NCBI GenBank assembly: GCA_017411885.1
Contig: JAFQPF010000014.1
Coordinates: 1-10,179 of the forward strand
Length of the DNA: 10,179 bases
Direction of reading: 5' to 3'
Origin: Clostridia bacterium
GTDB lineage: Bacteria > Bacillota_A > Clostridia > Oscillospirales > CAG-272
Shown here: positions 1-7,517 of the stretch, piece by piece
How the letters are laid out: each line of letters opens with the position of its first letter
Numbering within the stretch: the first letter of the stretch is position 1
Translations under genes and position numbers: made by a program
The notes under the pieces: model-generated
Seen by the model: only the letters and a program-made list of their open reading frames with translations
Database searches by the model: none
What the model was told of the DNA's origin: nothing

Positions 1-915
1 GAGGGATATATCGAATCAAGAGAGCGAAGCGGATTTTTCGTGATATTCCGCAAATCCGACGGTTTTGCAACCTCCTCAGAGCCTCGGACTCATCACTCGC
101 GCCCGCATCAAAGCTCAAATGCGTATCCCGATTTCCCATTCTCGGTACTAAGCAAGACCATGAGAGGAGTTCTGAGCGAATACGGTGAATCCGTGCTTGA
201 GCGTTCACTGAATAAAGGCTGCTTGGAGCTGCGCGAGGCTTTGAAGTTCTATCTTGCCAGAAACCGCGGGATGAAGATCGAGCTTGAACAGATAATAATC
301 GGATCGGGAGCTGAATACCTTTACGGTCTGATAATCAAATTGCTGGGCAGAGAACGGATCTACGGTATCGAGTCCCCTTCTTATAAAAAGATCGAGCAGG
401 TGTACCAAACCGCAGACGTTAAGTACGAGGCTCTTGCGCTCTCACACGACGGTATCGACAGCAACGCGCTGTCTGTAACCAAAGCAGACGTACTGCACAC
501 AACGCCTTACAGAAGTTTTCCCAGCGGAGTTACCGCCTCGGCTACCAAGCGCCATGAATACATCCGTTGGGCAAGCAGGAACGGACGGTTCATAATCGAA
601 GATGACTTTGAATCGGAATTTTCCGTTTCAAGCAAACCCGAGGATACACTATTTTCACTTTCAGATCAGGATAACGTGATATATCTGAACACCTTTTCAA
701 AGACTATCTCCCCTTCTCTCCGCGCGGGTTATATGGTCATCCCCCAAACGCTGGTGACTCTGTTTGATGAGAAGCTGGGATTTTACTCCTGCACCGTTCC
801 AACCTTCGAGCAGTTAGTTATAGCTCAGCTCATAGATAACGGTGACTTTGAAAGACATATCAATAGAGTAAGAAGGAGTAAGCGAAAGGAATTGAACGCC
901 AAAGAAATCAAATAG
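1..915 (+). CDS. MocR/PdxR-type PLP-dependent transcriptional regulator, C-terminal part; 5' end outside the window and 3' end apparently shortened
   Basis: The frame is open from base 1, so the gene begins upstream. The first residues, GYIESRERSGFFV, match the end of a GntR winged-helix domain. A fold-type I aminotransferase-like domain follows: IIGSGAEY (cofactor-domain start), TPYRSFPSG, the EDDFESEF motif that holds the pyridine-contacting Asp, and NTFSKTISPSLRAGY, whose Lys (codon 700-702) is the expected Schiff-base lysine. MocR proteins usually sense a PLP-linked metabolite and control vitamin B6, GABA or amino-acid genes; the target here is unknown. The protein ends shortly after the RHINRVRRSKR helix. 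Family members normally continue for roughly 80-100 residues with the small C-terminal subdomain. I see no continuation in the other frames, so a 3' deletion or a non-functional remnant is possible. It is convergent with the surface-protein cluster. Confidence 0.82.
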   Translation, partial: EGYIESRERSGFFVIFRKSDGFATSSEPRTHHSRPHQSSNAYPDFPFSVLSKTMRGVLSEYGESVLERSLNKGCLELREALKFYLARNRGMKIELEQIIIGSGAEYLYGLIIKLLGRERIYGIESPSYKKIEQVYQTADVKYEALALSHDGIDSNALSVTKADVLHTTPYRSFPSGVTASATKRHEYIRWASRNGRFIIEDDFESEFSVSSKPEDTLFSLSDQDNVIYLNTFSKTISPSLRAGYMVIPQTLVTLFDEKLGFYSCTVPTFEQLVIAQLIDNGDFERHINRVRRSKRKELNAKEIK

Positions 916-970
916 CGCATTTTAAAACATATATTGACTATTGTATGCTTATTTTGCGCATTTTTAAACA
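915..970. repeat. Pair of 15-bp near-identical direct repeats just after the regulator stop codon
   Basis: GCGCATTTTAAAACA at 915-929 and GCGCATTTTTAAACA at 956-970 differ at one position and are separated by 26 AT-rich bases. The first copy begins on the last base of the regulator's stop codon and the second runs into the terminator hairpin. They could be duplication or recombination debris where the regulator lost its 3' end, or chance in AT-rich DNA. Confidence 0.4.
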
Positions 971-1010
971 AAGCCATAAACAGTGCTTTTCAGCTGCTTA
1001 TGGCTTTTTA
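970..1010 (+). terminator. Rho-independent terminator of the regulator gene
   Basis: Left arm AAAGCCATAAACAG pairs with right arm CTGCTTATGGCTTT (one mismatch) around a short loop and is followed directly by a T-run on the + strand. It lies 55 bp after the regulator stop. The minus strand also has a fairly T-rich tail, so it may act in both directions. Confidence 0.75.
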
Positions 1011-1035
1011 TAATACTTAAAAAACTATACGCAAG

Positions 1036-1074
1036 AAAAATCGCACAGGACTCTACTGAATCCTGTGCGATTTT
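1036..1074 (-). terminator. Rho-independent terminator of the surface-protein cluster
   Basis: A perfect 14-bp stem has arms AAAATCGCACAGGA (1037-1050) and TCCTGTGCGATTTT (1061-1074) with a 10-nt loop. On the minus strand it ends in a T-run and starts 4 bp after the stop codon of the giant gene. This marks the 3' end of the minus-strand transcript. Confidence 0.88.
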
Positions 1075-1078
1075 GGGG

Positions 1079-4000
1079 TTATTGATTATTACGAGTTCCA
1101 GCTGTTACGATATTGTTATTTTCAGGACTCAATTTGAACTCCGCACGCGTAGTTTGTTGATAAATCGTTACGTTATTATACGACTCTGGTGATACACCAT
1201 ACTGCCAAGCCCAATCGGGATCCATCTTAACGGTGTAAGCAGCCCCGTTCGTGAGGCCGTAAACACTCACCGGACTATTCGGTCCAAAGACAACGACTCT
1301 CATCGAAAAATCGTTTGCGCCCGTGATATTGAAGATAACGCCTTTTTCAACGTCTTCGGTTATCGAAATTTCCAAAATAGTGGGAAGAACCTCTGCATAA
1401 ACCGTTACGGTTTTGTTTGCCATATCCGCGGTAGGAGCGGTGGGCTGAAGCGTCATTTTGTCGGCAGACAACCAGCCGGATGGAACATCAGTTATTGCTC
1501 CATCATCGATCTGATAATACCAGCGATTTAGGTAATAACCTTCAAACAATTTCAATGTGTTCGATTCTGGTGCTTCACCTACTATTGTTGTCTGTGCAAT
1601 AGCGTCATACTTATCCCAAGTTCCTCCGCTTGTGTCGCCCTCTACTTGATATCTGTAAATAACATCTTGACCGATATAATAGCAAATGATTTCCTGATTA
1701 TCACTTGCGATTTCGACGGAATCCGTGCCATTGCTCAGATTATAGCCATCTATAGATTTGGCAACGTCTGATATTTTTATGATTGCTCCGAAGCATGCTG
1801 TTCCGGATCCATATTCACCTAGGCTTACCGTCGTTCCTTGCTTATAATGATGCACCTTGTAAGAATACACTTCTCGGTCATAATATATTTTTAAAATGAG
1901 TCCTGAAGTATTATCACCGATAGTCGCTTTTTTTATATATCCGAACGTTATCGACTTATCTCCATTTATTATAAATCCGTTTTTAGCAGGAGTTTCAGCT
2001 TCCACATATCCAGGATCTCCAGGTTGCGCGCCGGCGGCTGCGATATCTCCTACAAAGGTCAACGTGTAGTCTACCTTGTAGCCATTCTGGATGCCATTTG
2101 CATCCAAGGTCTGCGAATAATAAACAACCTGATAGGTGCTGACACTACCACGGTTTGCCCAGTTAAATTTTATGATATTCTTATCTTCGGGAACCAGGAT
2201 GATATCTTGCTGAATGTAATCAGGTGACATCTGTGTAACGATGTTATAAAGATTTGTCTTTTCAGTATCATCCAAAGATTTTCCCGTTGCTTCAGCGATC
2301 GTATCCTTGGTAATACCATACTCAAAGGATATCGTTAAATTTGCAGATTGAGTTTTAACGGAGTCACCGTCAATTGTGATCGTTTTTGAGAGCTTTATCG
2401 TGTTTACTCCGATAATATCTATGAAATCATCATTTACAAATTCATGCTCAACTGTATATTCGAGATGAGTAGGGATGTAATACTCGAAAATGATTTCGTT
2501 CACCTCGGTGCTGCTCATAACCTTAGATGTCGAGCGTGACTTTGGGAAATAACCTACCCTATAGCCTTCGTACAAGTCCGTCCCCATCAAAGCCGCGAAT
2601 GTCTTGCTTTCACCCGCAAGGCACTCGCCCTCCATGGGATCGGCAATGTTCACGCTGTTATTGTCTTTAAGCACGTAATATACCGTGTATTGCACGGGAA
2701 CGTGGGAGGTCCACTTGGCGTAGATATCCAGATCTTGCTTTATGACCATGGTATTAAAGTCGAAACGCTTTTCCTCGCTTCCGTCCATATAATACCATCC
2801 GGAGAAGATCATTTCTTTGTACATGCTTGTATACTTGCCGTTAATCGTATAATCAGGGACGGTGATTCCCTTTCCAAACAAAACCGTCTGCTCGCTAAGA
2901 AGCTCTGTTTTTGAAGAATCGAGGTAAACCTTGCCGGTGTAAGAGCAATCCTCCCATTTGGCAAATAAATGCACTCCGTTTATCGGCATAATTTGACCTG
3001 CAAAGTCGAATTCTGTGCCATCCGCGCAGGTTGGTGTAGTGTACCATCCAACGAATTTTACGGAACCTGTTTCTTTGCTACTTGGGGTTTGTAAAGTAAA
3101 TTCGTTAACCACATTAGAAATATCCGCTTCAAATGGCAGTGTTTTTGAATATACTTCTCTTTCGCCATCATTAAACGTTATTTCATACGAGTTACGTGTA
3201 TATTGAACTACGAACTCTCTATTGGTAGCCTCAGAATCACCGGTATAAAATGTAAAACCGGGAACATCAATATAGTCTTCATCACCTAACGAACTTCCGC
3301 CGGAACGATAATAGATAGTGTCCTCGCGAATCTTATTGGTAGTGCCTCTTTCATAGAAATGAATCGTATATTTATTTGATGCACCACTCAAACTTTCACC
3401 GTAAGTGCTCAAATCTTCGTCAGGCATCGTAGGTGCTGTAGTATATGCTCTTGTGCTACTTTGCGTAAGTTTCCAGCGATACACGGGTGCATTGTTCCAA
3501 ACAGATGTCGTATCTGCGCCATACTTCACCATAGCGGCATAGACAACACTATAAGAGGATGTACTATCACATGCACTGCTATGAGATTTATGCTCAACTT
3601 GTGTGCAACCTCTGAAACAAACACCAGTATGGCTATGTTCTGTTTTGCCGCAGTTGTAAGTATAACAAGAGACTGTGTGCGAGTGCTGATCTTTTCCGCA
3701 TTTTTCATTATTACAATTCCCATTGTTATGAATATGTGCCGTAATGCTACAACTACAACCGCTTGTATGGTCATGTGTTTTGTCGCAAATGCAATTGCCA
3801 TCACCATGAGTATGAGTATTAGAACAAAAACAATTAGTACCATGGGTATGTTCTTCTTGCGAACAACCAATGATATTACAATACCATTCATGTGTATGTT
3901 CGGTTTTTTCACAACAATCTCTATTATGTTGTGTGTGCTCCGCAATTGTACAGCAACTAGCATTATGTTGAGTGTGCACAGGTATGGAACAGCAAAGCGA

Positions 4001-6256
4001 AGTATGAGTGTGTTCGGTCATAGAACAACAATCTCCTGTATGGTTATGCTCTTCCTTGCCGCACGTTTGGGAAGCTACACCACACTCTATACTATGTGTA
4101 TGGGCTTCTTGAGTGCATGTTGCCTGGCAGCTAGCATTGTGCGTATGTAATTCAAGCGCACATTTTGCGCTAGCATAAAAATATAGTGCAGATAATTTTC
4201 GCTTATAATACACGTTTACGGAAGACGTACCATCTCCCTTCACAGTAACATCTTTATCAGAAATGGACTCAATATATACTAGACCGGTTTTCTCTGCTCC
4301 GATTGAATTCAAAATCGAAGTAGGTATATTATCCGTAGCGTCAACTTCAGCTCCCGGAGTAGCACCGGTCACTTCACTATATCCAGCTACAGAAAAATCA
4401 TCATTATTTGCATTTTCGACCCAATAAATAACTGTATACGTGGTTGTAGCTGTCTTCCAATTCGCCGTATAGTTGACCATATGGCGTACGGTTATCAGCT
4501 TGCCGCCGTCTTTTTGGTCGTAAAGCGCCAATATATCGCTATCATTGACCCGTGCGCCCGGGACTGTTTCAGATGATCCATTTGTCTTAACACCCTCGTA
4601 CACGCTTGTAAGTTCCCATCCCGTAAAATCATATCCGGGGAGGGTGGGAGTGGGAAGCATTACCTGAGTATTATAGCGCACGTAGAACGGAGTTGCGCCG
4701 TAGGCAGTGCCCTTGTCGGTATCGTTGAGATCGAATTTGACGAGATAATAGTTTCTGTCGTAATAGAGCTTTACGACCGTCGTACCGTCGCCGCTGATGA
4801 CGGTCTCAGGATCGTAATACAAGGGAGTGAAGCCAATACGAGACTCAGAAAGTCCCTCTCCGACGGCGGTGTCCGATATACCCGTCTTGGTCACGGTACC
4901 TGCAAGATCGTAACCGTCCGTGTACAGCTGTTGCTCATAGATAAATACTCGGAAGTTTACTTCCTGGGGAATATAATATACTGTAATCGATGTTTTTCCG
5001 CTAATATCGACCAATTCCAATGTATCCGCAATATAATAGATCTCCTCATTGTAGGTGGTTTTCAGGTCTTCCAACTCCTTACCGTCGGGGAGCTTAATAT
5101 ATCCAGTATTCTCTGCCGAAACTACAGGCAGATATCCAACGACAGGGGTGCTGGGAATCGTACCGCTATATTCTTCTGCTCCCTCCGGGATAGTTACGGT
5201 GACAGCCTGCGCCGCCTTCTCTCCGTTGTTGCTTGAAGAAGCGTGCTTGAATATGTAGTCGATCTGAATCTGAAATGCTTCCGTAACCACCCTCGCGGCC
5301 AGCTTCGCTACCTTCGGGTATTCTTCGGTAACCGAACGTGTGGACATAAGGGAAACTGTCGCAGGCTCTTCGGAAACCGCGCGCGTCGACAACAGCGCGA
5401 CTTGTGATGCTCCTGAGCTTTCTGCGCTATTATAACTTACTGGCTCGACGCTTGCTGCAAAATCTGAAACGGGGGCTTCGTCGGGTTGGCTTTCGCTGAC
5501 AGAGATACCAAGCTCGCTACTGACGTAAGAAGCGCCGTTCCACTCCGCGACACAACGCAACGTAACATTTCCGCCGTCGATACCCGCATTGGCGATCAAA
5601 GCCTCGGATACCACCGCGTAGGGATAGGCATAATCCTGAATAACCGCCCAGCGATCATTCGCTGAATCGATCAAAAGCTGCCAAACATATGTAGGTGTTC
5701 CTGTGATAGCATCACTCAGATCTGCGGAAACGTACACCTTATCACCCTTAGCAATAGCAAGGTTTTCGACCGTCTTGCCTCCTACCGTCAGACCGACTTC
5801 GCCATACACGATCTCGCCTTCCGCAGGGGGATTGGGTGCGACATACTCTCCGGTGATTATAATCTCCGCTATATCGATGATTCTGTACTCGTTATATTCC
5901 TCGGGCCAGTCCTCGTTCGTGACGTAGATAACGAATTCGTCATCTTCATAAAGACGTCGAACGATCAGCTGCTGTGGGAAATCCGCCTTTGAAACGTAAG
6001 CATCGTCTTCCAAAACATCCGGAAATCCCTTCCACTCAAGCAGATCCGGATCCTCTTCCGATTGCTTATATGGAATGAAAGTGTCGTATTCATAATCGAA
6101 CGTTGCGGAATACAGCTTGCCCATTTCCAGCTCGGTGACATCAAGCGGGACAGGATCGTTCGTTTCAGTCTCGGTCTCGCTTGCCATAACGCCCCAGGGC
6201 ATCATATTGAATATAGTGATTACTGCAAATAACAGTGAAAGTAATCTCTTTTTCAT
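1079..6256 (-). CDS. Giant secreted multidomain protein (1725 aa) with Ig-like, MucBP/InlB B-type repeats and a Cys/His repeat block
   Basis: ATG at 6256 is preceded by an AGAGAGG ribosome site. A classical Sec signal peptide spans residues 1-25 (likely cut after VMA) and is not of SipW type. Order of parts: acidic N-terminal region (26-140); Ig-like domain (about 145-255, YVWQLL... LRCVAEWNG); 15-residue repeats (286-330); beta-rich MucBP-like units ending in GDGT-x-VV-x-YYDR (about 330-505); an InlB B-type repeat (about 503-600); a second unit (about 605-695) interrupted by the 14-unit Cys/His block (699-896); two further InlB-type repeats ending FAKW and YAKW (1024-1182); more beta units; and a C-terminal domain with DWAWQY (from 1681), resembling the DWSWRY element at the ends of comparable clostridial surface proteins. 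No LPXTG, choline-binding or membrane anchor is visible. The gene is last in the cluster, 126 bp after a TasA-like gene. Probable role: adhesin or fibre-associated matrix protein (inference). Confidence 0.85.
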   Translation of the reverse strand: MKKRLLSLLFAVITIFNMMPWGVMASETETETNDPVPLDVTELEMGKLYSATFDYEYDTFIPYKQSEEDPDLLEWKGFPDVLEDDAYVSKADFPQQLIVRRLYEDDEFVIYVTNEDWPEEYNEYRIIDIAEIIITGEYVAPNPPAEGEIVYGEVGLTVGGKTVENLAIAKGDKVYVSADLSDAITGTPTYVWQLLIDSANDRWAVIQDYAYPYAVVSEALIANAGIDGGNVTLRCVAEWNGASYVSSELGISVSESQPDEAPVSDFAASVEPVSYNSAESSGASQVALLSTRAVSEEPATVSLMSTRSVTEEYPKVAKLAARVVTEAFQIQIDYIFKHASSSNNGEKAAQAVTVTIPEGAEEYSGTIPSTPVVGYLPVVSAENTGYIKLPDGKELEDLKTTYNEEIYYIADTLELVDISGKTSITVYYIPQEVNFRVFIYEQQLYTDGYDLAGTVTKTGISDTAVGEGLSESRIGFTPLYYDPETVISGDGTTVVKLYYDRNYYLVKFDLNDTDKGTAYGATPFYVRYNTQVMLPTPTLPGYDFTGWELTSVYEGVKTNGSSETVPGARVNDSDILALYDQKDGGKLITVRHMVNYTANWKTATTTYTVIYWVENANNDDFSVAGYSEVTGATPGAEVDATDNIPTSILNSIGAEKTGLVYIESISDKDVTVKGDGTSSVNVYYKRKLSALYFYASAKCALELHTHNASCQATCTQEAHTHSIECGVASQTCGKEEHNHTGDCCSMTEHTHTSLCCSIPVHTQHNASCCTIAEHTQHNRDCCEKTEHTHEWYCNIIGCSQEEHTHGTNCFCSNTHTHGDGNCICDKTHDHTSGCSCSITAHIHNNGNCNNEKCGKDQHSHTVSCYTYNCGKTEHSHTGVCFRGCTQVEHKSHSSACDSTSSYSVVYAAMVKYGADTTSVWNNAPVYRWKLTQSSTRAYTTAPTMPDEDLSTYGESLSGASNKYTIHFYERGTTNKIREDTIYYRSGGSSLGDEDYIDVPGFTFYTGDSEATNREFVVQYTRNSYEITFNDGEREVYSKTLPFEADISNVVNEFTLQTPSSKETGSVKFVGWYTTPTCADGTEFDFAGQIMPINGVHLFAKWEDCSYTGKVYLDSSKTELLSEQTVLFGKGITVPDYTINGKYTSMYKEMIFSGWYYMDGSEEKRFDFNTMVIKQDLDIYAKWTSHVPVQYTVYYVLKDNNSVNIADPMEGECLAGESKTFAALMGTDLYEGYRVGYFPKSRSTSKVMSSTEVNEIIFEYYIPTHLEYTVEHEFVNDDFIDIIGVNTIKLSKTITIDGDSVKTQSANLTISFEYGITKDTIAEATGKSLDDTEKTNLYNIVTQMSPDYIQQDIILVPEDKNIIKFNWANRGSVSTYQVVYYSQTLDANGIQNGYKVDYTLTFVGDIAAAGAQPGDPGYVEAETPAKNGFIINGDKSITFGYIKKATIGDNTSGLILKIYYDREVYSYKVHHYKQGTTVSLGEYGSGTACFGAIIKISDVAKSIDGYNLSNGTDSVEIASDNQEIICYYIGQDVIYRYQVEGDTSGGTWDKYDAIAQTTIVGEAPESNTLKLFEGYYLNRWYYQIDDGAITDVPSGWLSADKMTLQPTAPTADMANKTVTVYAEVLPTILEISITEDVEKGVIFNITGANDFSMRVVVFGPNSPVSVYGLTNGAAYTVKMDPDWAWQYGVSPESYNNVTIYQQTTRAEFKLSPENNNIVTAGTRNNQ
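3569..4162 (-). repeat. Fourteen tandem Cys/His units inside the giant protein (residues 699-896)
   Basis: The 198 residues divide into 14 units of C-x(3,4)-H-x(1,2)-H-x(3,4)-C, for example CGKEEHNHTGDC, CSMTEHTHTSLC and CGKTEHSHTGVC. Consecutive units are joined directly (Cys-Cys) or by 1-6 residues. Every unit keeps two Cys and two His. Codons vary freely between units (CAT/CAC, TGT/TGC mixed), so the pattern is kept at protein level and is not a recent DNA duplication. The spacing suits metal ligands or disulfides. Similar CGxEEHTHTxxCY repeats occur in Firmicutes surface proteins, and I know of no established function for them. Confidence 0.93.
5267..5401 (-). repeat. Three imperfect 15-residue (45-bp) repeats in the giant protein (residues 286-330)
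   Basis: The units are VALLSTRAVSEEPAT, VSLMSTRSVTEEYPK and VAKLAARVVTEAFQI. They share a V-x-x-(L/M)-(S/A)-(T/A)-R-x-V-(S/T)-E core and lie between the Ig-like domain and the first beta-repeat domain. Probably a linker or spacer. The more divergent third copy leads into the next domain. Confidence 0.7.
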
Positions 6257-6309
6257 CAGTTGTGAAAATCCTCTCTTAAATTCACGCTCGTGTTTAAAAA
6301 TAGCGGACG

Positions 6310-6371
6310 AGGCAGGAGCATAAATTCCCCTGCCTTGATACTGTCTTATCTTATCAGACAGATTATTTTTT
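6310..6371. other. Two small hairpins in the 126-bp spacer ahead of the giant gene
   Basis: Hairpin 1 has arms AGGCAGG (6310-6316) and CCTGCCT (6329-6335); on the minus strand it is followed after 8 nt by a short T-run, so it could be a weak terminator or attenuator between the TasA-like gene and the giant gene. Hairpin 2 has arms CTGTCT (6341-6346) and AGACAG (6356-6361) and is followed by a T-rich tail on the + strand only. No convincing promoter is visible in the spacer. Confidence 0.4.
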
Positions 6372-6382
6372 AGTTATCGGAG

Positions 6383-6886
6383 TTAACTCCAGATGCTGCC
6401 ATTGAACGTATGTCCCCAAGCAGTTTGCGCGACGCTCGCGGGCACGCATTGAATTCCCTCGGCAAGAACCTGCACCTGCAGATCGGTCTCGGAAGAAGAA
6501 ACAGTAACGTTAAAGCTACCGCCTTTTGCGAGAGTTCCGTTATAATAATAGCAGCTACCTATTTGGGTACAATTGGTCGCATTTATTGTATATGAGCCGG
6601 GATCGACCGCCCAGATATGTCCGTCCTTGATCTTGTTTACGACGACGGTGAATCGAACGTATGCGGGCATATTGCTTGTGTCAGTATTCTTGATAGTATA
6701 CGTTGTTCCTGCGCCTGTAACGCTTATATTCAGATTTCCCTCTGCGGTGATATTGACGTTTGCATTGTTTGTTTTATCAATTATGTATTTTGCGTACACC
6801 ATACCGCCAGCGGCGCAGAGCAAGATACAAACGGTCAGGATCAGCGCAGTCGTTCTGTTTTTAAGGTTATTCCATTGAAATTTCAT
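6383..6886 (-). CDS. Small secreted protein with SipW-type signal peptide, TasA/camelysin-like (167 aa)
   Basis: ATG at 6886 has a near-perfect GGAGGTG ribosome site (6895-6901, 8-nt spacing), so the start is firm. Residues 11-29 are hydrophobic and end in GGMVYAKY, the G-x-x-(Y/F)-A-x-Y signature at the cleavage region of SipW substrates. A beta-rich domain follows with NMPAYVRFTVVV (72-83), a conserved type of strand in these proteins, and a C-terminal VQVLAEGIQ...AQTAWG segment also typical of the family. Cys106, Cys112 and Cys147 remain in the mature chain and could form a disulfide. It lies 15 bp after the 180-aa gene and is very likely cotranscribed with it. Probable role: subunit or minor component of an extracellular fibre processed by the neighbouring signal peptidase (inference). 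A 12-bp palindrome (6379-6390) spans its stop codon. Confidence 0.8.
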   Translation of the reverse strand: MKFQWNNLKNRTTALILTVCILLCAAGGMVYAKYIIDKTNNANVNITAEGNLNISVTGAGTTYTIKNTDTSNMPAYVRFTVVVNKIKDGHIWAVDPGSYTINATNCTQIGSCYYYNGTLAKGGSFNVTVSSSETDLQVQVLAEGIQCVPASVAQTAWGHTFNGSIWS

Positions 6887-6901
6887 CTTCGCTGCACCTC
6901 C

Positions 6902-7444
6902 TTAATCGATCTGCTCGGCGCGCACTGTGATCTTTGCGGTGCCGCTGATGACGTTTGCAACGCCATTAGGATAACCCTGTCTTGAATCTACGATCGAAAA
7001 GGTCAGTGTGTGAGCTTTCGCCACCGTATCACCGTGGGTGATCTCGCCAACGTTTGTAAAGTTGAACTCGTTATTCGTTCCGCTACCGACGATCGTAGTA
7101 GTGTCATCCAACTTGATGCTCAGCCACTCGTAATCGCTCATACCGCTTGGCATCGTGACGATAACGGAATATTTCACGGTGACCTCGCTGTCTGATTTCA
7201 CTTGGAAGCTTACCGTATCCGAAAGCATGCTCGGATCGTAGAAGTTCAGCTCGATATCAACTGCTGAAGTTGTATTACTGTTCACGTCGAACTTCGCAAC
7301 TCTTGCGCTGTCACTTCCCGTGGCGGTGGTGGTGTACCTTGCGTACAGCCCGCCCATCATATGCGAAGTGAAAAACATAGCGCAAAGAAGCACAAGGCTT
7401 AATCTAAACACGAGTGGTGTTTTTACTTTATTCGATTTTTTCAT
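6902..7444 (-). CDS. Small secreted protein with SipW-type signal peptide, TasA/camelysin-like (180 aa)
   Basis: ATG at 7444 is preceded by GGGGGTG at 5-nt spacing. The N-terminus is basic (KKSNKVK), residues 11-31 are hydrophobic, and GGLYARYTTTATG followed by DSARVAKFDV (residues 31-54) is the hallmark of SipW-dependent substrates. The mature part is a single beta-sandwich-type domain ending in ISGTAKITVRAEQID, which resembles the final strand of camelysin/TasA-like proteins. There are no cysteines after the signal. The WRWxF motif seen in the 206-aa and 269-aa proteins is absent. The gene is 64 bp downstream of the signal peptidase, with an AGAATGC repeat tract between them, and 15 bp upstream of the 167-aa gene. 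Likely an exported structural subunit (inference from family and context). Confidence 0.8.
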   Translation of the reverse strand: MKKSNKVKTPLVFRLSLVLLCAMFFTSHMMGGLYARYTTTATGSDSARVAKFDVNSNTTSAVDIELNFYDPSMLSDTVSFQVKSDSEVTVKYSVIVTMPSGMSDYEWLSIKLDDTTTIVGSGTNNEFNFTNVGEITHGDTVAKAHTLTFSIVDSRQGYPNGVANVISGTAKITVRAEQID

Positions 7445-7462
7445 AAAAACACCCCCAAATTT

Positions 7463-7517
7463 AGAATGCAGAATTAAGAATGCAGAATGCAGAATTAAAA
7501 ATTAAGAATTAAGAATT
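7463..7517 (-). repeat. AGAATGC/AATTAAGAATT short-repeat tract, copy 1
   Basis: On the + strand, AGAATGC and AGAATTA units alternate for about 55 bp. The tract runs through the last codons and TAA stop of the signal peptidase gene (stop at 7509-7511) and fills most of the spacer before the next gene, ending 18 bp before its start codon. Related tracts lie at 8911-8942 and 9916-9947 in the same orientation. Confidence 0.85.

Noticed and set aside
3526..3963. 145-codon minus-strand frame within the Cys/His block
   Set aside because: Out-of-frame shadow of the same repeats inside the 1725-aa gene, with no translation start signal.
3461..4150. 229-codon open frame on the + strand opposite the Cys/His block
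   Set aside because: It arises because the antisense of repeated His/Cys codons is free of stops. It has no ribosome site, shows odd Met/Thr/Ile-rich composition, and resembles no family; the minus-strand gene explains the region.
3569..4162. Possible CRISPR array, because of regular short DNA repeats
   Set aside because: The repeats are codon-based, vary at synonymous positions, have no distinct spacers, and encode a consistent Cys/His pattern.
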